Shown here one piece after another: positions 48,201 to 59,088 of a stretch of 64,000 nucleotides of DNA. Made by a program: the position numbers and the translations under genes. Every line of letters starts with the position of its first letter. Position 1 is the first letter of the stretch. The stretch is from positions 28,848 through 92,847 of the forward strand of contig ARYC01001918.1 of the NCBI GenBank assembly GCA_000711775.1. Direction: 5' to 3'. Origin of the DNA: Oxytricha trifallax (taxonomy: Eukaryota > Ciliophora > Spirotrichea > Sporadotrichida > Oxytrichidae). The notes under the pieces are model-generated. The model worked only from the letters and a program-made list of their open reading frames with translations. It was not told where the DNA came from and did no database searches.

Positions 48201-50182
48201 TACTTAATTAGGAGCACCCTAATTTTAATCATAAAATCACAAAATACCTCCTAAAGCAGTACGTACTTAATTAGGTGCACCTCCTAAATCGGTACGTACT
48301 ATAATCAACTTATTATTGAAAGTAAAAATGGTTACTTCCTCACCCATATTTAGAGCTGGATCGTCTCTTAACACTCATATTTCTTCTCTAGTACTCCAAG
48401 AACCTCCCTTGAAACTTGTAGACTTGCAAAGCTCTCATATAAGCTCTCAGTTATAGAGGCAGTTTTATAATTTTAAATTCAAATTTAAATATGAGCGCTA
48501 ACATTTTAAGAAAAACAACAGCACTTCCATCAAACTAAATGAGACTTACCTTTGGCAGCAATAAAAAGTGTGATAGCTGTGAGATGAACTCACTTAAAGA
48601 ACAACCAGAGCTATCACTTGAGGTCTCTGTTATTAAAATAGAAATTAATAATAGAAAATTAATGGCAAACAAGTGTGTCGGAGACAGAGAGGAGGAGAAA
48701 GTTAGAAATGAAGTTTCTATGTAAGCAGAGGAAGTTGAAGTATATTTTTGTGAGAAGTGTGAAAGAGACTTCACTCATAAATCTAGCTGGTACAGGCATA
48801 TGAAGGTCCATAAGGAAGCTAAGCCTACTGTTTACTTAAAGCATGACAAAGTTGATGGAAAGTATGATTGCTTTGAGTGCCATAAGCAGTACTCTCATAC
48901 AAGAGATTTAAAGAAGCATCTTTTAAAAGCCCACAAGAAAGAGATAGAAGTTGAAGATTAAGACACTCAACTGAAGTTGCTCAACAAAAGAAAAGCAAGG
49001 GAACCTCTTTAAGCTGCTGAGCTTTAACAAGCAAGCGAATCAGAGTATGTGAGGATTGCACGCAACCTCTTAGCATCAGAGGTCACTAAAATCATGATTA
49101 AAATATAATACAAGAAAATTCCAGTACTAGCATAGATTGATTTAGATACTTCTCTCTAAAGCTACCTAATTCTAGAGGACTCCTATGACAAGAAAGTTAT
49201 TAAGGATCATCAGTATGCTTACAAGGTATATCCTTTCAACTATCTCCTTAGTGATGATAAATATTAAATGGAGTTTACTAATGAGTATTAAGTACTCACT
49301 CAGGCTAAGTTTAAAGAGTGCAAATACTTAATAAAGCTAGATGCTGTTCTCCTAGCCAAAGATCATGTGGCTTTCAGACTACCACTCTTTGAAATGACAC
49401 TCAGAGATTTCATATCTGATCAAAGAAATCATAGATAGCTTGCATTAATAGCAACCTAAGCTATTCAAGGTATCAAAGAACTTCATAAGTTAGGCTTTGT
49501 TCACAGGGATCTCAAGCCTGAGAATATAATGTTGAACTTTTCACCCGTGACAGTAACAATTATTGATTTCAACAGATCATTAAGAGTGGAAGTATCAAGG
49601 CTTGGAAGTGTTATGGGAACTCCAGGCTATTATCCAGAAAGAGAAGACTGGAGAGATGGTGACTTTCAATGGGATGTTTGGGCTTTGGCAGCAATATTCA
49701 TAGAGTGCGATATGCCGCGCAATGAATACTACTCTACAAGGTGCGAGAAGGATGCCAAACAAAGAATAAAGCAATTTATTGACAAAACAAGAGTATCTCA
49801 ATCAATGAAACAAATGGCAGAGTCAATAATAATAAAACCAAACTCAAGATCAGACATATCAATAGAGCAGATAGAGTTGTGGTTAAGTAAGATAAACTTC
49901 AGACCTCTCCCACATGATCCAAAAGTGCATTTTGAGTGATTAAATTAAATACATTTACTATAAATTTCACATTAAAACCTATTAATAACCCCAACCCCTA
50001 AAAAATTCCCTACAAATCAAAGCACTTATAAATCTCATTAAGGGGTTTTGGGGTTTTGAATGTGTAAGTATAAATGTGACCAAAAGTATTTTCCTTTCTT
50101 TTTTACCAAATGAAAGACTCATATAAAGAAGCAATAATACTTACATGACTTGAGACTCCTTAAATAAGTGATCGTGAGACAT
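45261..50182 (-). CDS. RPA43: RNA polymerase I subunit RPA43-like, first intron holds a TBE
   Basis: Exon 1 (50182-50145) encodes MSHDHLFKESQV. The intron begins GTAAGTATT at 50144 and ends TATAG at 45975. Exon 2 continues in phase as IDKIMLHPSDTVNIKHSI, then WDDQVRGVFVSFQNVQIL, GGKGRIMDDFAWIQYNVRF, and after another intron (about 45650-45735) LDGTVKDIQLGHMTLSVYN. This OB-type layout with the early strand and the following H-containing turn fits RPA43/POLR1F. The intron is 4170 bp here and would be 93 bp without the TBE and one AAT. Stop at 45261. Confidence 0.7.
45985..46062. repeat. TBE terminal inverted repeat, left (78 bp)
   Basis: Matches the inverse of 49981-50058 over 78 bp with few differences, including AAAGCCCC in place of AAAACCCC in the outer telomeric block. 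The inner block is GGGGTTGGGGTTATTAAT, unlike the edge elements. Confidence 0.95.
46066..47129 (+). CDS. TBE 42 kDa DDE transposase, apparent -1 frame change
   Basis: Start MRDKNSKLLGSIYDEEY at 46066, end YKQVLELSQ, TGA at 47127-47129. Helix-turn-helix-like part around SIAMLLKRSPSTVRSH. Catalytic residues: Asp in FIHADEAVFTF, Asp in ILFVDNLSVH, Glu in NGIEFYWG, with 34 residues between the last two, the D35E spacing of TBE transposases. The frame changes by -1 near 46779-46783 (QYIKF then LEQLSEKYPE); read straight on, a TGA appears at 46792-46794. The left-edge copy has the same change at the same place. Stop is 9 bp from the convergent 22 kDa stop. Confidence 0.9.
47139..47925 (-). CDS. TBE 22 kDa protein
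   Basis: Start MESMNDAMKRVQAQE at 47925. The first intron (about 47840-47803, GTAATG...GTAG) is at the position seen in the left copy. Core: GLFLPTMEGTKISFLRAIL, then LGILATI. A second intron near 47398-47372 leads to FGTGIFLMKEQSKLHRERM and the basic tail MNIDAGAGSKRRN. Stop at 47139. Function unknown; specific to TBEs and, as this window shows, to the MT-A70 element. Confidence 0.88.
48491..49939 (+). CDS. TBE 57 kDa zinc finger-kinase-like protein
   Basis: Intact 482-codon frame, MSANILRKTTALPSN to HDPKVHFE. Two zinc fingers near residues 85-150: FCEKCERDFTHKSSWYRHMK..H and CFECHKQYSHTRDLKKHLLKAH. The kinase-like domain follows: FEMTLRDF, then VHRDLKPENIML (catalytic loop), IIDFNRSLR (DFG replaced by DFN), GTPGYYPE (activation loop end) and WDVWALAAIF. 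No clear Gly-rich loop. Whether it phosphorylates anything is unknown; the HRD and DFN Asp residues are present. Confidence 0.93.
49981..50058. repeat. TBE terminal inverted repeat, right (78 bp)
   Basis: Partner of 45985-46062, ending in two intact G4T4 units. The 57 kDa gene stops 119 bp before the element end. Confidence 0.95.
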
Positions 50183-50315
50183 TTTTTATTTTCTGGCTAT
50201 TTATTAATAATTATATTAATTAATAATGAGTAGTAATACAGGAGTTTTATTTTAAGTTTTGATAACTATTAATACATTTATTAAATACTATACGATAATA
50301 ATTTTACATTTAAAA

Positions 50316-51929
50316 ATGACACGTTCTTTTAAGGCATCTATTCTCTCAGTAACTTTGTTAAGTTTAGGTATAGCAGCTGTTCAAACTTAAGAGTAATTTA
50401 AAATTATTGCTATAAATCCACCCTTTAGAAGATTTTTGAAAGATACTGAACAGAAATCATATGAATTTATAACAAACGATGTAAGTAAATGAGCTCTTGC
50501 AGAAATTTTAAATAAAAGGGGACAATATTAATTCAATTCATTTTTAAATTAAAAAATGTATCCCATTTATAAATTTGGTTCATTCCTATCTTCAAAATTC
50601 ATTTCAAATTAAATCTTCTTGTAGGGTGTAAAAAGATATGAAACCGTGTTTTTAGCAGAATTCTAAAGACATGGTGCGAGATCTCACTACGAGGATAACG
50701 TTCCAAAAGCATTCTTCGATGGTGCTAAGAAAGGTCATTTAACTAGAAGAGGTAGAATAGATCAAATAAGAATAGGGTAAGCAAGACGTCAAGAGTATGT
50801 GGAAGACAAATAATTCTTAAGCCCAGATTACAACCCAAAGGAAATTCTATCGATATCTACTTTCTTAATATTATTAATTTGTAATTTCAAGTAGAGATGT
50901 TTGGATAGCGGTAGACATTACTTGCAAGGTCTCTATCCCTTACAATCCCACAAATTCGATTAGGAGATCGATCATCACAAGTTAGAAAATAGTCCATTAA
51001 GAGGCACAATGTTCGAAATAATGCTAGACCTTATCTCTAACAAGACAGAATAATGTATTCCAGGACCAGTTATTGAAATTGATCATACCGTTGATTTGAT
51101 GATGCATACTAGAAACTGCAGGACACTTCATAAATACTTAAATGAAGATTAATTTGACGTTGAATTGCTCGAGAATATGATGACTGATTATTTTGGAGAT
51201 AATGTGATAAACGCTACTAAAGATGTATTAGAAGAGTACTTTTAGAAAAATATCACAAAGCTTAGATAATTCTTTACTCTCCTTAAATATTTAGATGACA
51301 ACATAGATTTTTTGTGATGATTTAATTAACTAAATCAAGTTTTCTAAAAAAAATGACTCCTTGATGCTACAGTTGCAGAGCATTACTAAACTGAACATCC
51401 TTAAATTCGTCACTTCTAAAGATAGGAGTGCTTCATCCTTGCAAACAATTTTGTAGGTCCAGAAGAAATTCACGCAAACGTTTTTGTAAGCAGAGTTCTA
51501 GTTCCAGCATTTAACCTCATAGAAAATGCCAAGAAACTATTGGATCAAGGGATACCCTTCGACATTAAATTCCTTCATGTAACCTTCCATGATACAAACT
51601 TATCAAACTTACTAAGATTTTTGAAATACTTTGAAACCTACGGTTTTGATAAATTTGTCAGATTCTCATCATCCCTGCGTTTTGAGCTATTAAGAGACAT
51701 TAAACACGAATAAGCTTTAAAGGATCATGAAAACGATTCTGAGTATAGGTTTAGAGTTGTATTCGATAACGAGGAACTTAAGTTACCATTCTGCTCAGAT
51801 GTACTTTGCAGATATGATGAGTTTATGGCATATCTTAGAAAAGAAATGATTTTTGACTATGACACAATTAATAAATACTGCGACGGAGGAATGGGAAATG
51901 ACTATGTTAACGAACTTAAATTTAAATGA
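50316..51929 (+). CDS. Histidine acid phosphatase, secreted or lysosomal
   Basis: Start MTRSFKASILSVTLLSLG at 50316 is a signal peptide. The catalytic motif RHGAR follows in LAEFQRHGARSHYED, and the distal HD motif in FHDTNLSNLLRFLKYF, as in acid phosphatase/phytase family 2. Between them are QRCLDSGRHYLQGLYPLQ and PGPVIEIDHTVDLMMHT. Introns at about 50480-50624, 50861-50893 and 51317-51370. Stop at 51927-51929. First of two tandem paralogs; divergent from the RPA43-like gene by 133 bp. Confidence 0.88.
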
Positions 51930-52078
51930 GCATTTTAAATTAGTAAATAGTAATACAGCATTATTCTATTTAAGATTCACTTTTTAAATTTATCAAAAGT
52001 AGTTAAACTGATGATTTATTATGCTAGTTATGGAATCTAATATTTAAATAATTGATTGATTTACAAATTTTAACTTAA

Positions 52079-53552
52079 ATGGTAAAATTATCCTTACTAA
52101 TTTTCTCTTTGTAAACTCTCTTCTACTTTTAGGAGACGACTTAACAAAATGCTTCTACAGGAAACATTAACTTACCTCCTTATGAGTTAGTCTTTGTTGT
52201 GGAGTACATACGACATGGTCATCGAGCACCCCTGAAAATTTTGCCATAAAATGAATCCCTTTACGAAGGAACTCCTGCAGGAGAACTTTCTAAATTGGGA
52301 TAGTAGCAGCTCTTCAACCTTGGTTAACAGAGAAGGAAAGAGTACCTTGAGGATCATAAGTTGCTCTCAGCTTAATTTGATCCTCATGAAATACTGATGC
52401 TATCAACTGATTTTCAAAGGACCACAGAGAGCTTAGAATCTTTCTTACAAGGACTCTACAACTTGGAACCATCGCAGTTGTATTATTAGGTGGATCACAA
52501 TGAACATTTGTTTTCACCATTGGATGGCACAAATTATCAAGTCATCCTAGATGCTATAAACAGGTAGACTTGTTCAAAGAGACCCATAGTCAGAGTGCCA
52601 TATTAGATAGATAGTATAATGGGACATAAATCAAGCACAGAACTCAGGGAATTTATTACAAAAGATAAATTTGACATCATTAAGGTAGAAAGTAAAATTA
52701 AGGAAATCTTTGCTGATATTTATGTCAGTATAAAAATAGTAAATACTTTACTCATATGAAATGTTATCAATGGAAAGTATAATTATAATCAAGCAGACAT
52801 CAAAAGAAAGTTTGATGTTACAGTGACTAATTTGAGAGAATACTTTGATATGGCTGACCAAATGGTTTGTGATTACTCAATCAAAAATATGATTAATTTA
52901 TATCATTTATTAAAATCACAGATCCAAAATAAACGCTGACCTATTTTACTATACTTACCTATATTCTAGCCAACAACTTTGAGCATGTTACTACTTACTT
53001 TAAGCAATTATACCATTTGAGACTCATGAAGCCCTTAGTTTAAGTTATCAAAAATGCTTAGGAATTACAAAAAGCAAAACGTCCAATAATTATAATAATA
53101 TAACGATCACAATTTTTAATTGTCAGATTTTATGATTTTTTTAATGATAATCCTGAAGTATCTCGTTCATGGATTACATGACTTTAACCTAGCACAAATA
53201 CTAGAATTCCTAAATTACTATGAGTTGAAAGGCTGGAATAATATCAATCCAATTAATTTTGGTTCAAACATCAGATTTGAACTACTTCAAAAAGCTGATA
53301 CTTAGGATATCAGGAGCTCATAGATTAAAGATAACGACTTCAAAATCAGAATTGTAAAGTTAATTGTAAAATTTTAATATTACTGATTTTCATTGGTTTT
53401 TATTGAAATTAAGTTTATATGATGACGATGTTTTGCACTTAAGTAATGAAGATAGTGAAAATCTATTAGATTTCGACAAATTTATATAATTTTGTGAGAA
53501 TAAATTGCATGTAACAGAGCAAGAATTGATAGAAAAAATATAGAAGCTATGA
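52079..53552 (+). CDS. Histidine acid phosphatase, second tandem paralog
   Basis: Start MVKLSLLIFSLQTLFYF at 52079 (signal peptide), 149 bp after the first copy. RHGHR motif in YIRHGHRAPLKILP. Conserved middle: LGQQQLFNLGQQRRKEYL, ILMLSTDFQRTTESLESFL, GLYNLE. The distal HD is in HGLHDFNLAQILEFLNYY (about 53170-53225). Introns near 52755-52775, 52865-52920, 53105-53130 and 53355-53400. The last exon is acidic; stop at 53550-53552. Low similarity to the neighbour indicates an old duplication. Confidence 0.82.
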
Positions 53553-54080
53553 TGTAAATTGTAAGTTAATAATAAGAAATTTGTATTTATTAATTTCATT
53601 CATTAATTTTTATGATGCTTATTCATAAATATATAAGAGGAGAATTATAATTAATATTGCTAAGGTATAATTTAATTGGTTTAATCAAAATATAATTAGT
53701 AATTAGTGGCCATAAAATTTCTAGACCTAAAAAATATGGTTTTGTTAATAGAAAAAAATAAATTGTTAAGACTTTACAATTGCCAATCATATTTAATTTC
53801 AATTTTAAACTGAGTTAATATATTATTAAAATTTGAAAGAGTTTTTAGTTAATATTAGTAAATATTTAAAGAGGATTTAACTTCCTTCATTTTTGAATTA
53901 AAATAAAAAAACTCAATAGTAAATTATATGTAAATTAGAATTCTTTCTAGAGTAAGTACTATACTCTCTATGTATTTCTAAATTTATTTGTCATTATTTC
54001 CATTATTTATTTCTATAATTTTATTAAATATCTACTCCTCGAATTATTTACATTTTAGCAATAATAGAAATTGATATAAA
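53553..54080. other. Intergenic, nothing recognised
   Basis: 528 bp of AT-rich DNA between the second phosphatase and TAF5. No reading frame or repeat of note. Confidence 0.6.
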
Positions 54081-56544
54081 ATGAGTGAAAACAATCAGCA
54101 ATAGCAATAGAATCCTTTAAATAAACTTTTATCGAAGACTCAATAGAAAGTAATGGATGAGTGCATCATCCAATATGTTGAATTGAGGGGTGATAAAAAG
54201 ACTGCATAGCAATTAAGAGATAAATTTGTGGTAAGTAAAGGGTTTAAGATTTCTAATGTGATAATTAATTAAGTTAAATTTTAGAATGAAGTTGATGAAG
54301 CAACAGAAGTATTGCAACAAAGCGGCGATTTTCCCACATACGCCCTTAACAATATTAAAAGTTTTACTCTCACTGCGAGGTAATAAAAATAGTACTAAGT
54401 ATTTATCATGTAATTTTATAGTGCTCTATTTGGAGGTGGATAAAATTTGCAAACTTCATAAAGCATGCAAGCTGTATTTAATGGAGATTCTCCAGATCAC
54501 TACACAGAGTCCTTCAAACTGCTGAAAAAATATATTGAGCAATCTCTAGATTAATACAAAGAAGATCTCTAAAGCGTGCTATTTCCAATCTTCTCCCACC
54601 TCTTTCTGAACATGATATAGAACAATTTCATTGATTAAGCGAGAGATTTTTTTAATGAGGAAAAGTTCATGTTTATAGCCACAGAAAGAGAAAACTTGAA
54701 TATTTTAGAGCAAGTTGACTCTATAGCCAAACTTGCAAATGCTGAAGTTTAAAACTTTATCAACAACAAATTTATGGTTAAGATGTCAGTTTATGCTTCT
54801 CAGCTCCTCATGCACTTCGTAAAACTTAACCAATTTATTTTGATTATGCATATCTTGAATCAAAATATCACATTTCAACTCTCTGGTGAGAAAAATATTG
54901 TGGATATGAAAGGACTGTAAAGCTATCTAATATCTGACAATATTCAGGAAATCAATAAAACTGAGCTAGTTTTGGGTAAACTCCCTCAATTCAGCCCAGA
55001 ATACGCTTTTTAAAATTAATAGGTTGCTGCACTTGGTCAAGAGAATCCCATATAGTAAAATCTTGGTCAGGGACAAACTGGTATTGCATAAGATGTGTTG
55101 CAATAAAAGGTACAAATAATTTTAAACTTAATTCTTTTTCTTAATTAGAAAATGAAAAGGCAAGCTCAAAACATTTTGACAGAAACTCAAATTCCAATGC
55201 CGAGAATGTAAATAATTCAATTATATTTAATGATTTTATAGAGAGGATGAATTGCAGTAGAAAATATTCTTTGAGTTAAATTAATAAGTCAAATTAGGAG
55301 ACAAGAGTTTACCCTCTATTGCTTGCATTTCACTTTAACAAACTTACAGACTGTATGATTAATTTAAAGTCCCGCTTATGATTATTAATATAGATTGACA
55401 GCTGTCACATTGAGTCAAAGCTCAAACCTTCTCGTTTGCGGATTTTAGGACAGTTCTATAAAAGTCTTTATATTAGATTAAGGCAAAAATGATGCAGTGA
55501 GTATCTATGACGTAAAGCAAGAGTAATATGAAAGAATGAAAGCTATGCAAAACGGTGGATAATAAATCAGTCAACAAAATCTTTAGTAAAAGAAAAAGGT
55601 AGCTAATCCAGGAAGCTAGACAATCAGCCTTAAAGAATCTAAACAAGATATAGAGGAAAGAAAATCTCAAAGTGAGTTTGTTCTATTAGGTCACTCTGGC
55701 CCTGTCTATGGATTAAGCGTTCTAATTGATGACAAAACTCTTCTATCTAGTTCTTTTGATACAACAAGTAATTAATCATTTCTCTTAATAACTCTAATCT
55801 TAGTTCGCCTTTGGTCTTTGCAATAGAAGACTTTAATAGGAATATTTCACGGTCATAATTTCCCAGTTTGGAATGTATAATTCTCTCCACTTGGAAGTTA
55901 TTTTGCTTCTTGCTCTAATGATAGAACTGCTAAAATTTGGTAAATAAAGCAACATGTTCCCATTAGAATATTCGTTGGTCATCTTTCAGATGTTGACGCA
56001 ATTGAGTTCCATCCAAATATTCATTACTTAGCTACTGGCTCAAGTGATAAGCAAATTAGATTGTAAGCTTTATAATTTTTTCTAACATTTTAGATGGTCA
56101 TTCTTAACAGGTGAGTGCGTGAGAATTATGCTTACAGTTGCAGGAACTATAAGAAGCTTAAAATTCACAAAAGCTGGTAATCATTTAATCGCTGGAAATG
56201 AATATGGAGAGCTTGTGATATTTGACATAAACAAGGCGATTCCCCTTGAAATCATTTAAACTTGCCAAAGCAAAGCAATCTGGACTATCGACGTGAGTTG
56301 GGATGACTAAATTATTTCTATTGGAACTGAAGATTCTACTATTGAACTCTACAGTCTATCAAAGATTCTAGCTCAACAAGGCAAAATTGAATAATATTAG
56401 CAAACTGCTAAGATTCCAGGCAAAAGCTCTAGCACCTCATTCCTGAAAATGTATAAGACCAAAGCCAACGGAATACTAATAACCTAATTTACATGGAAGA
56501 ATTTCTTATATGCAGTTGGATGTATAGAGAAAAACCTATTTTGA
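54081..56544 (+). CDS. TAF5: TAF5, TFIID subunit with WD40 repeats
   Basis: Start MSENNQQQQQNPLNKLL at 54081. LisH-like start (IIQYVELRGDKKTAQQL), then the TAF5 N-terminal domain (YIEQSLDQYKEDLQSVLFPI, HLFLNMIQNNFIDQARDFF). C-terminal WD40 propeller: LLGHSGPVYGLSVLIDD, IFHGHNFPVWNVQFSPLGSY, RTAKIWQ, FVGHLSDVDAIEFHPNIHYL, GELVIFDI, IISIGTEDSTIELYSL. Stop at 56542-56544. Introns at about 54231-54282, 54380-54420, 55110-55149, 55206-55243, 55768-55803, 56063-56093. TAF5 is a scaffold of the general transcription factor TFIID. Confidence 0.92.
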
Positions 56545-56629
56545 TTAGCTTAATTTTTGAATGATGCCAAAGTAGTAGTTAAATTAATATAAATTTGAAT
56601 AATTAAAATAATATTTAAATAAACATTCT

Positions 56630-57053
56630 AATGAATCAATTTGAAAAGAAGTCTAATTTGCTGAAAATATTAGAGATTATACTAGCTTAAGAAGACAAGA
56701 TTAAAATTGTATCTGATTTAGCTTTTGATGCAGTCGATCTAAACTTAAATTAGAGAAATTTATATTTTTGTTATTTTAAATTTTTGAGAAGCAATTTGTA
56801 AAGTATAGATGGCTCTGGATTTCTAGAGAAAGACGAGCTTGCAGAAGTTATGAAAAACGTGGCATATGAAATGAAAGTAAAACCACCTACAGATGGAGAT
56901 ATAGATGCAGTCCTGAGAGAATTAGATGAAGACTATGATGAAAAAGTATCAAAGGATGAGTTTGTACAACTTATTATATAAGTCATGAAAAAAATGCTTG
57001 AGTCAGAGGAAGATTTGTAGAAATAAATCAACTCCTAGGTAAAGAAGTAATGA
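56630..57053 (+). CDS. Small EF-hand protein
   Basis: Start MNQFEKKSNLLKILE at 56630, 85 bp after TAF5. Two EF-hand loops: IDGSGFLEKDELAEVM and LDEDYDEKVSKDEFVQLI. A short intron is likely at about 56755-56795. Stop TGA at 57051-57053. About 130 residues, probable calcium sensor; partner unknown. Confidence 0.78.
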
Positions 57054-57206
57054 TCAATCATATTTTCAAAATTCACAGTTTTAATTAAATTTTATTAAAT
57101 GCAACTCTTACTTTACAGCTTGACATATTTAAGGAATATTACTGCAATCAATTATAATTAAATAAAACAACTAAACTTTCAACACACACACTTGACATTC
57201 AGCTTG

Positions 57207-58701
57207 ATGAAAAACTAGAACATTTCTTGTGACTGCCTAACTTCAAAGTGGTTAGTTCTTGAATCCATGCACATTGAAATCTCTACTATGTTGCAAAACT
57301 ACGCCAGCTATTCCACTTTTATCCGACCTTATGTCATCAATGAGTGCGAAATTTAAAGATTTAGTTTTATTTTCTTAAATTTCCTTCTACTTCGCAAAGA
57401 TGTTTGAACATCAGCACACAACACAAGTTTTCAGTGAGTTTGCACACTTGATTGGACATTTGAATAACTTTGAGTTCAAGGATCAAGGAGATGGAGACTT
57501 TATCGTCAAACTCAATGGACCTTTGATTACTACTCCAATTGCTATCATGATTCAAGGCCATTTGATTTCGTGGAGTGATTTTGTCCAAGCTATCAAATCC
57601 TCTCCTTTCTTTGCAAAAGTAAGATCTAATTTCTAAATTCAAATTTTAGAGTCAAATCTTGAGTTTTGATTAAGTTTCTATGTAAATTCAAATCTAGTTT
57701 CTTACTACTTTTTCAACAGATGCTTTCACAGCTTGGTTACAAAGATACTATCCAGAAGAACTTCAGATCGTGTGCAACACAGCAGCAATGGTATTGAGTC
57801 TTGATGCTGAACCATTCAAACCAAAGAAGAAGCCATTTGACATTGAAGCTGAGAAGAAGAAGGTAATTGAGAAGATGTATCGCTACTACAACTATTTGAT
57901 CGTAGACAAGAGTTAGGACATGTACAGAGCAAGATACACTCTTCCATACCTTACAGTTCCTGAAGTGAAATCAAAAGCTTTCTAAGATTAGCCTGCAGCT
58001 TTGACCAGTGAAAACTTGAAAAAGTTCACACAGATACAAGACTCTCAGATTCAGACAAAGTAACAGAGTTTACCACCAAAGATGAGTTCACTTCTAAAGT
58101 TTGACCAAACTGACAAGAAAGCAATCGAAGCCCTTCGATACCATCAGACACATCATCAGTATTTTGAGACTAGAGGTCATAGAGTCATGAATGATCATGC
58201 TATGCACAACTCTTACCATCAAGGCTAGATCATAAAAGACTCCTCTCTATTCAACAATTCTTTTTAACCAGCCAAGATTAAATAAATTAAATTAAATTAA
58301 TGGAAGTTTCTTGTATATAAATTCTTAATTTGATAAGAAATTCATATTATTATGAATAAGACTGATGAAATTTCCATGGAGCACCCTGACATCTAGATAC
58401 GCTACACTTCTGAATAAATGCGAGAAATCTTCAAGACACTTGGAAGATTCGAGCATCCTCTGAACATCATGGAAACCTATGGACTAAACCCCAACGTTAT
58501 ATTAAATAAATTTATAACGATGCCTCATTGAGAGAGACTCTGATTGAACTCACCAAGCCTAGAGCAAACGTGAATCTAGACCTCATTGATTCAGACTCTA
58601 AAAGCAAAAGAGAAGATTCTTTGAAGTAGGCTCATAATAACATCCTCACCAACATAAACTCTGAGATTATGAATGCCAGCTCCATCAAGTCACCATTTTG
58701 A
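57207..58701 (+). CDS. Unknown protein, GC-richer than neighbours, with a 23-bp IES
   Basis: Start taken at MKNQNISCDCLTSKW (57207). Exons: MLQNYASYSTFIRPYVINE; MFEHQHTTQVFSEFAHLIG (57400); DAFTAWLQRYYPEELQIVC (57719); MSSLLKFDQTDKKAIEALRY; and RYTSEQMREIFKTLGRFEH (58400). An AACG-bounded 23-bp insert (58497-58519) breaks the frame; removing it joins GLNPN to DASLRETLIEL. Stop at 58699-58701. Codon use is richer in C- and G-ending codons than in flanking genes. No domain recognised. The part after 58340 could be a separate small gene. Confidence 0.6.
58497..58519. other. IES of 23 bp with AACG pointer
   Basis: The sequence AACG occurs at 58493-58496 and 58516-58519. Removing one copy plus the AT-only sequence between them (TTATATTAAATAAATTTAT) restores the reading frame. 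This is the structure of a non-scrambled IES in hypotrich germline DNA. It is not a GT...AG intron. Confidence 0.82.
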
Positions 58702-59088
58702 TAATTAAGTCTTTTAAATTTATTATTGATAAATTTGAATTGACAAAGATTTAATTCTCTGTATTTTTAAATAGTAGTTTTTTGATTTTCGTAAAAAACT
58801 TTTTCTTGCAATAATTATTGATATTACAATTCCTTTTTTTTGTATAAATTATAGTGTAAGATGCTTGTCAATTTAATAATTAAACATAAATATAATCTTA
58901 ATATATGATAAACTCTATATAAGTAGTGTAAAGTTACCCAAAAAATGTATATATTTACACATAGTCACTTCTCTTAAGCTATTCTTAGAGTGATAGCTAT
59001 GAAGTTAACTTATATACGAAAATAATATTTTCATAATAGTTGAAAGCGAATTATTTCAACTTTATAGGAGAAAAATTTCTCTGAACAT
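58702..59088. other. Convergent intergenic region
   Basis: AT-rich, between two convergent genes. The minus strand from 59088 to about 58930 is open ([15 protein letters not shown]) and could be an alternative C-terminal exon of the Wee1-like gene. Confidence 0.5.

Larger units (their letters stand above)
45985..50058. mobile_element. Complete TBE transposon, 4074 bp
   Basis: Both ends are telomeric: CAAAACCCCAAAGCCCC at the left (with one A-to-G change) and GGGGTTTTGGGGTTTTG at the right. The target duplication AAT is at 45982-45984 and 50059-50061. Genes: 42 kDa transposase (plus), 22 kDa (minus) and 57 kDa (plus). The orientation is opposite to the TBEs at the two window edges. TBE transposases are known in Oxytricha to take part in genome rearrangement during macronuclear development. 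The insertion lies within an intron of the RPA43-like gene. Confidence 0.97.

Noticed and set aside
57367-57642. Minus-strand 91-aa ORF
   Set aside because: It overlaps a plus-strand exon with better composition and exon continuity on both sides.
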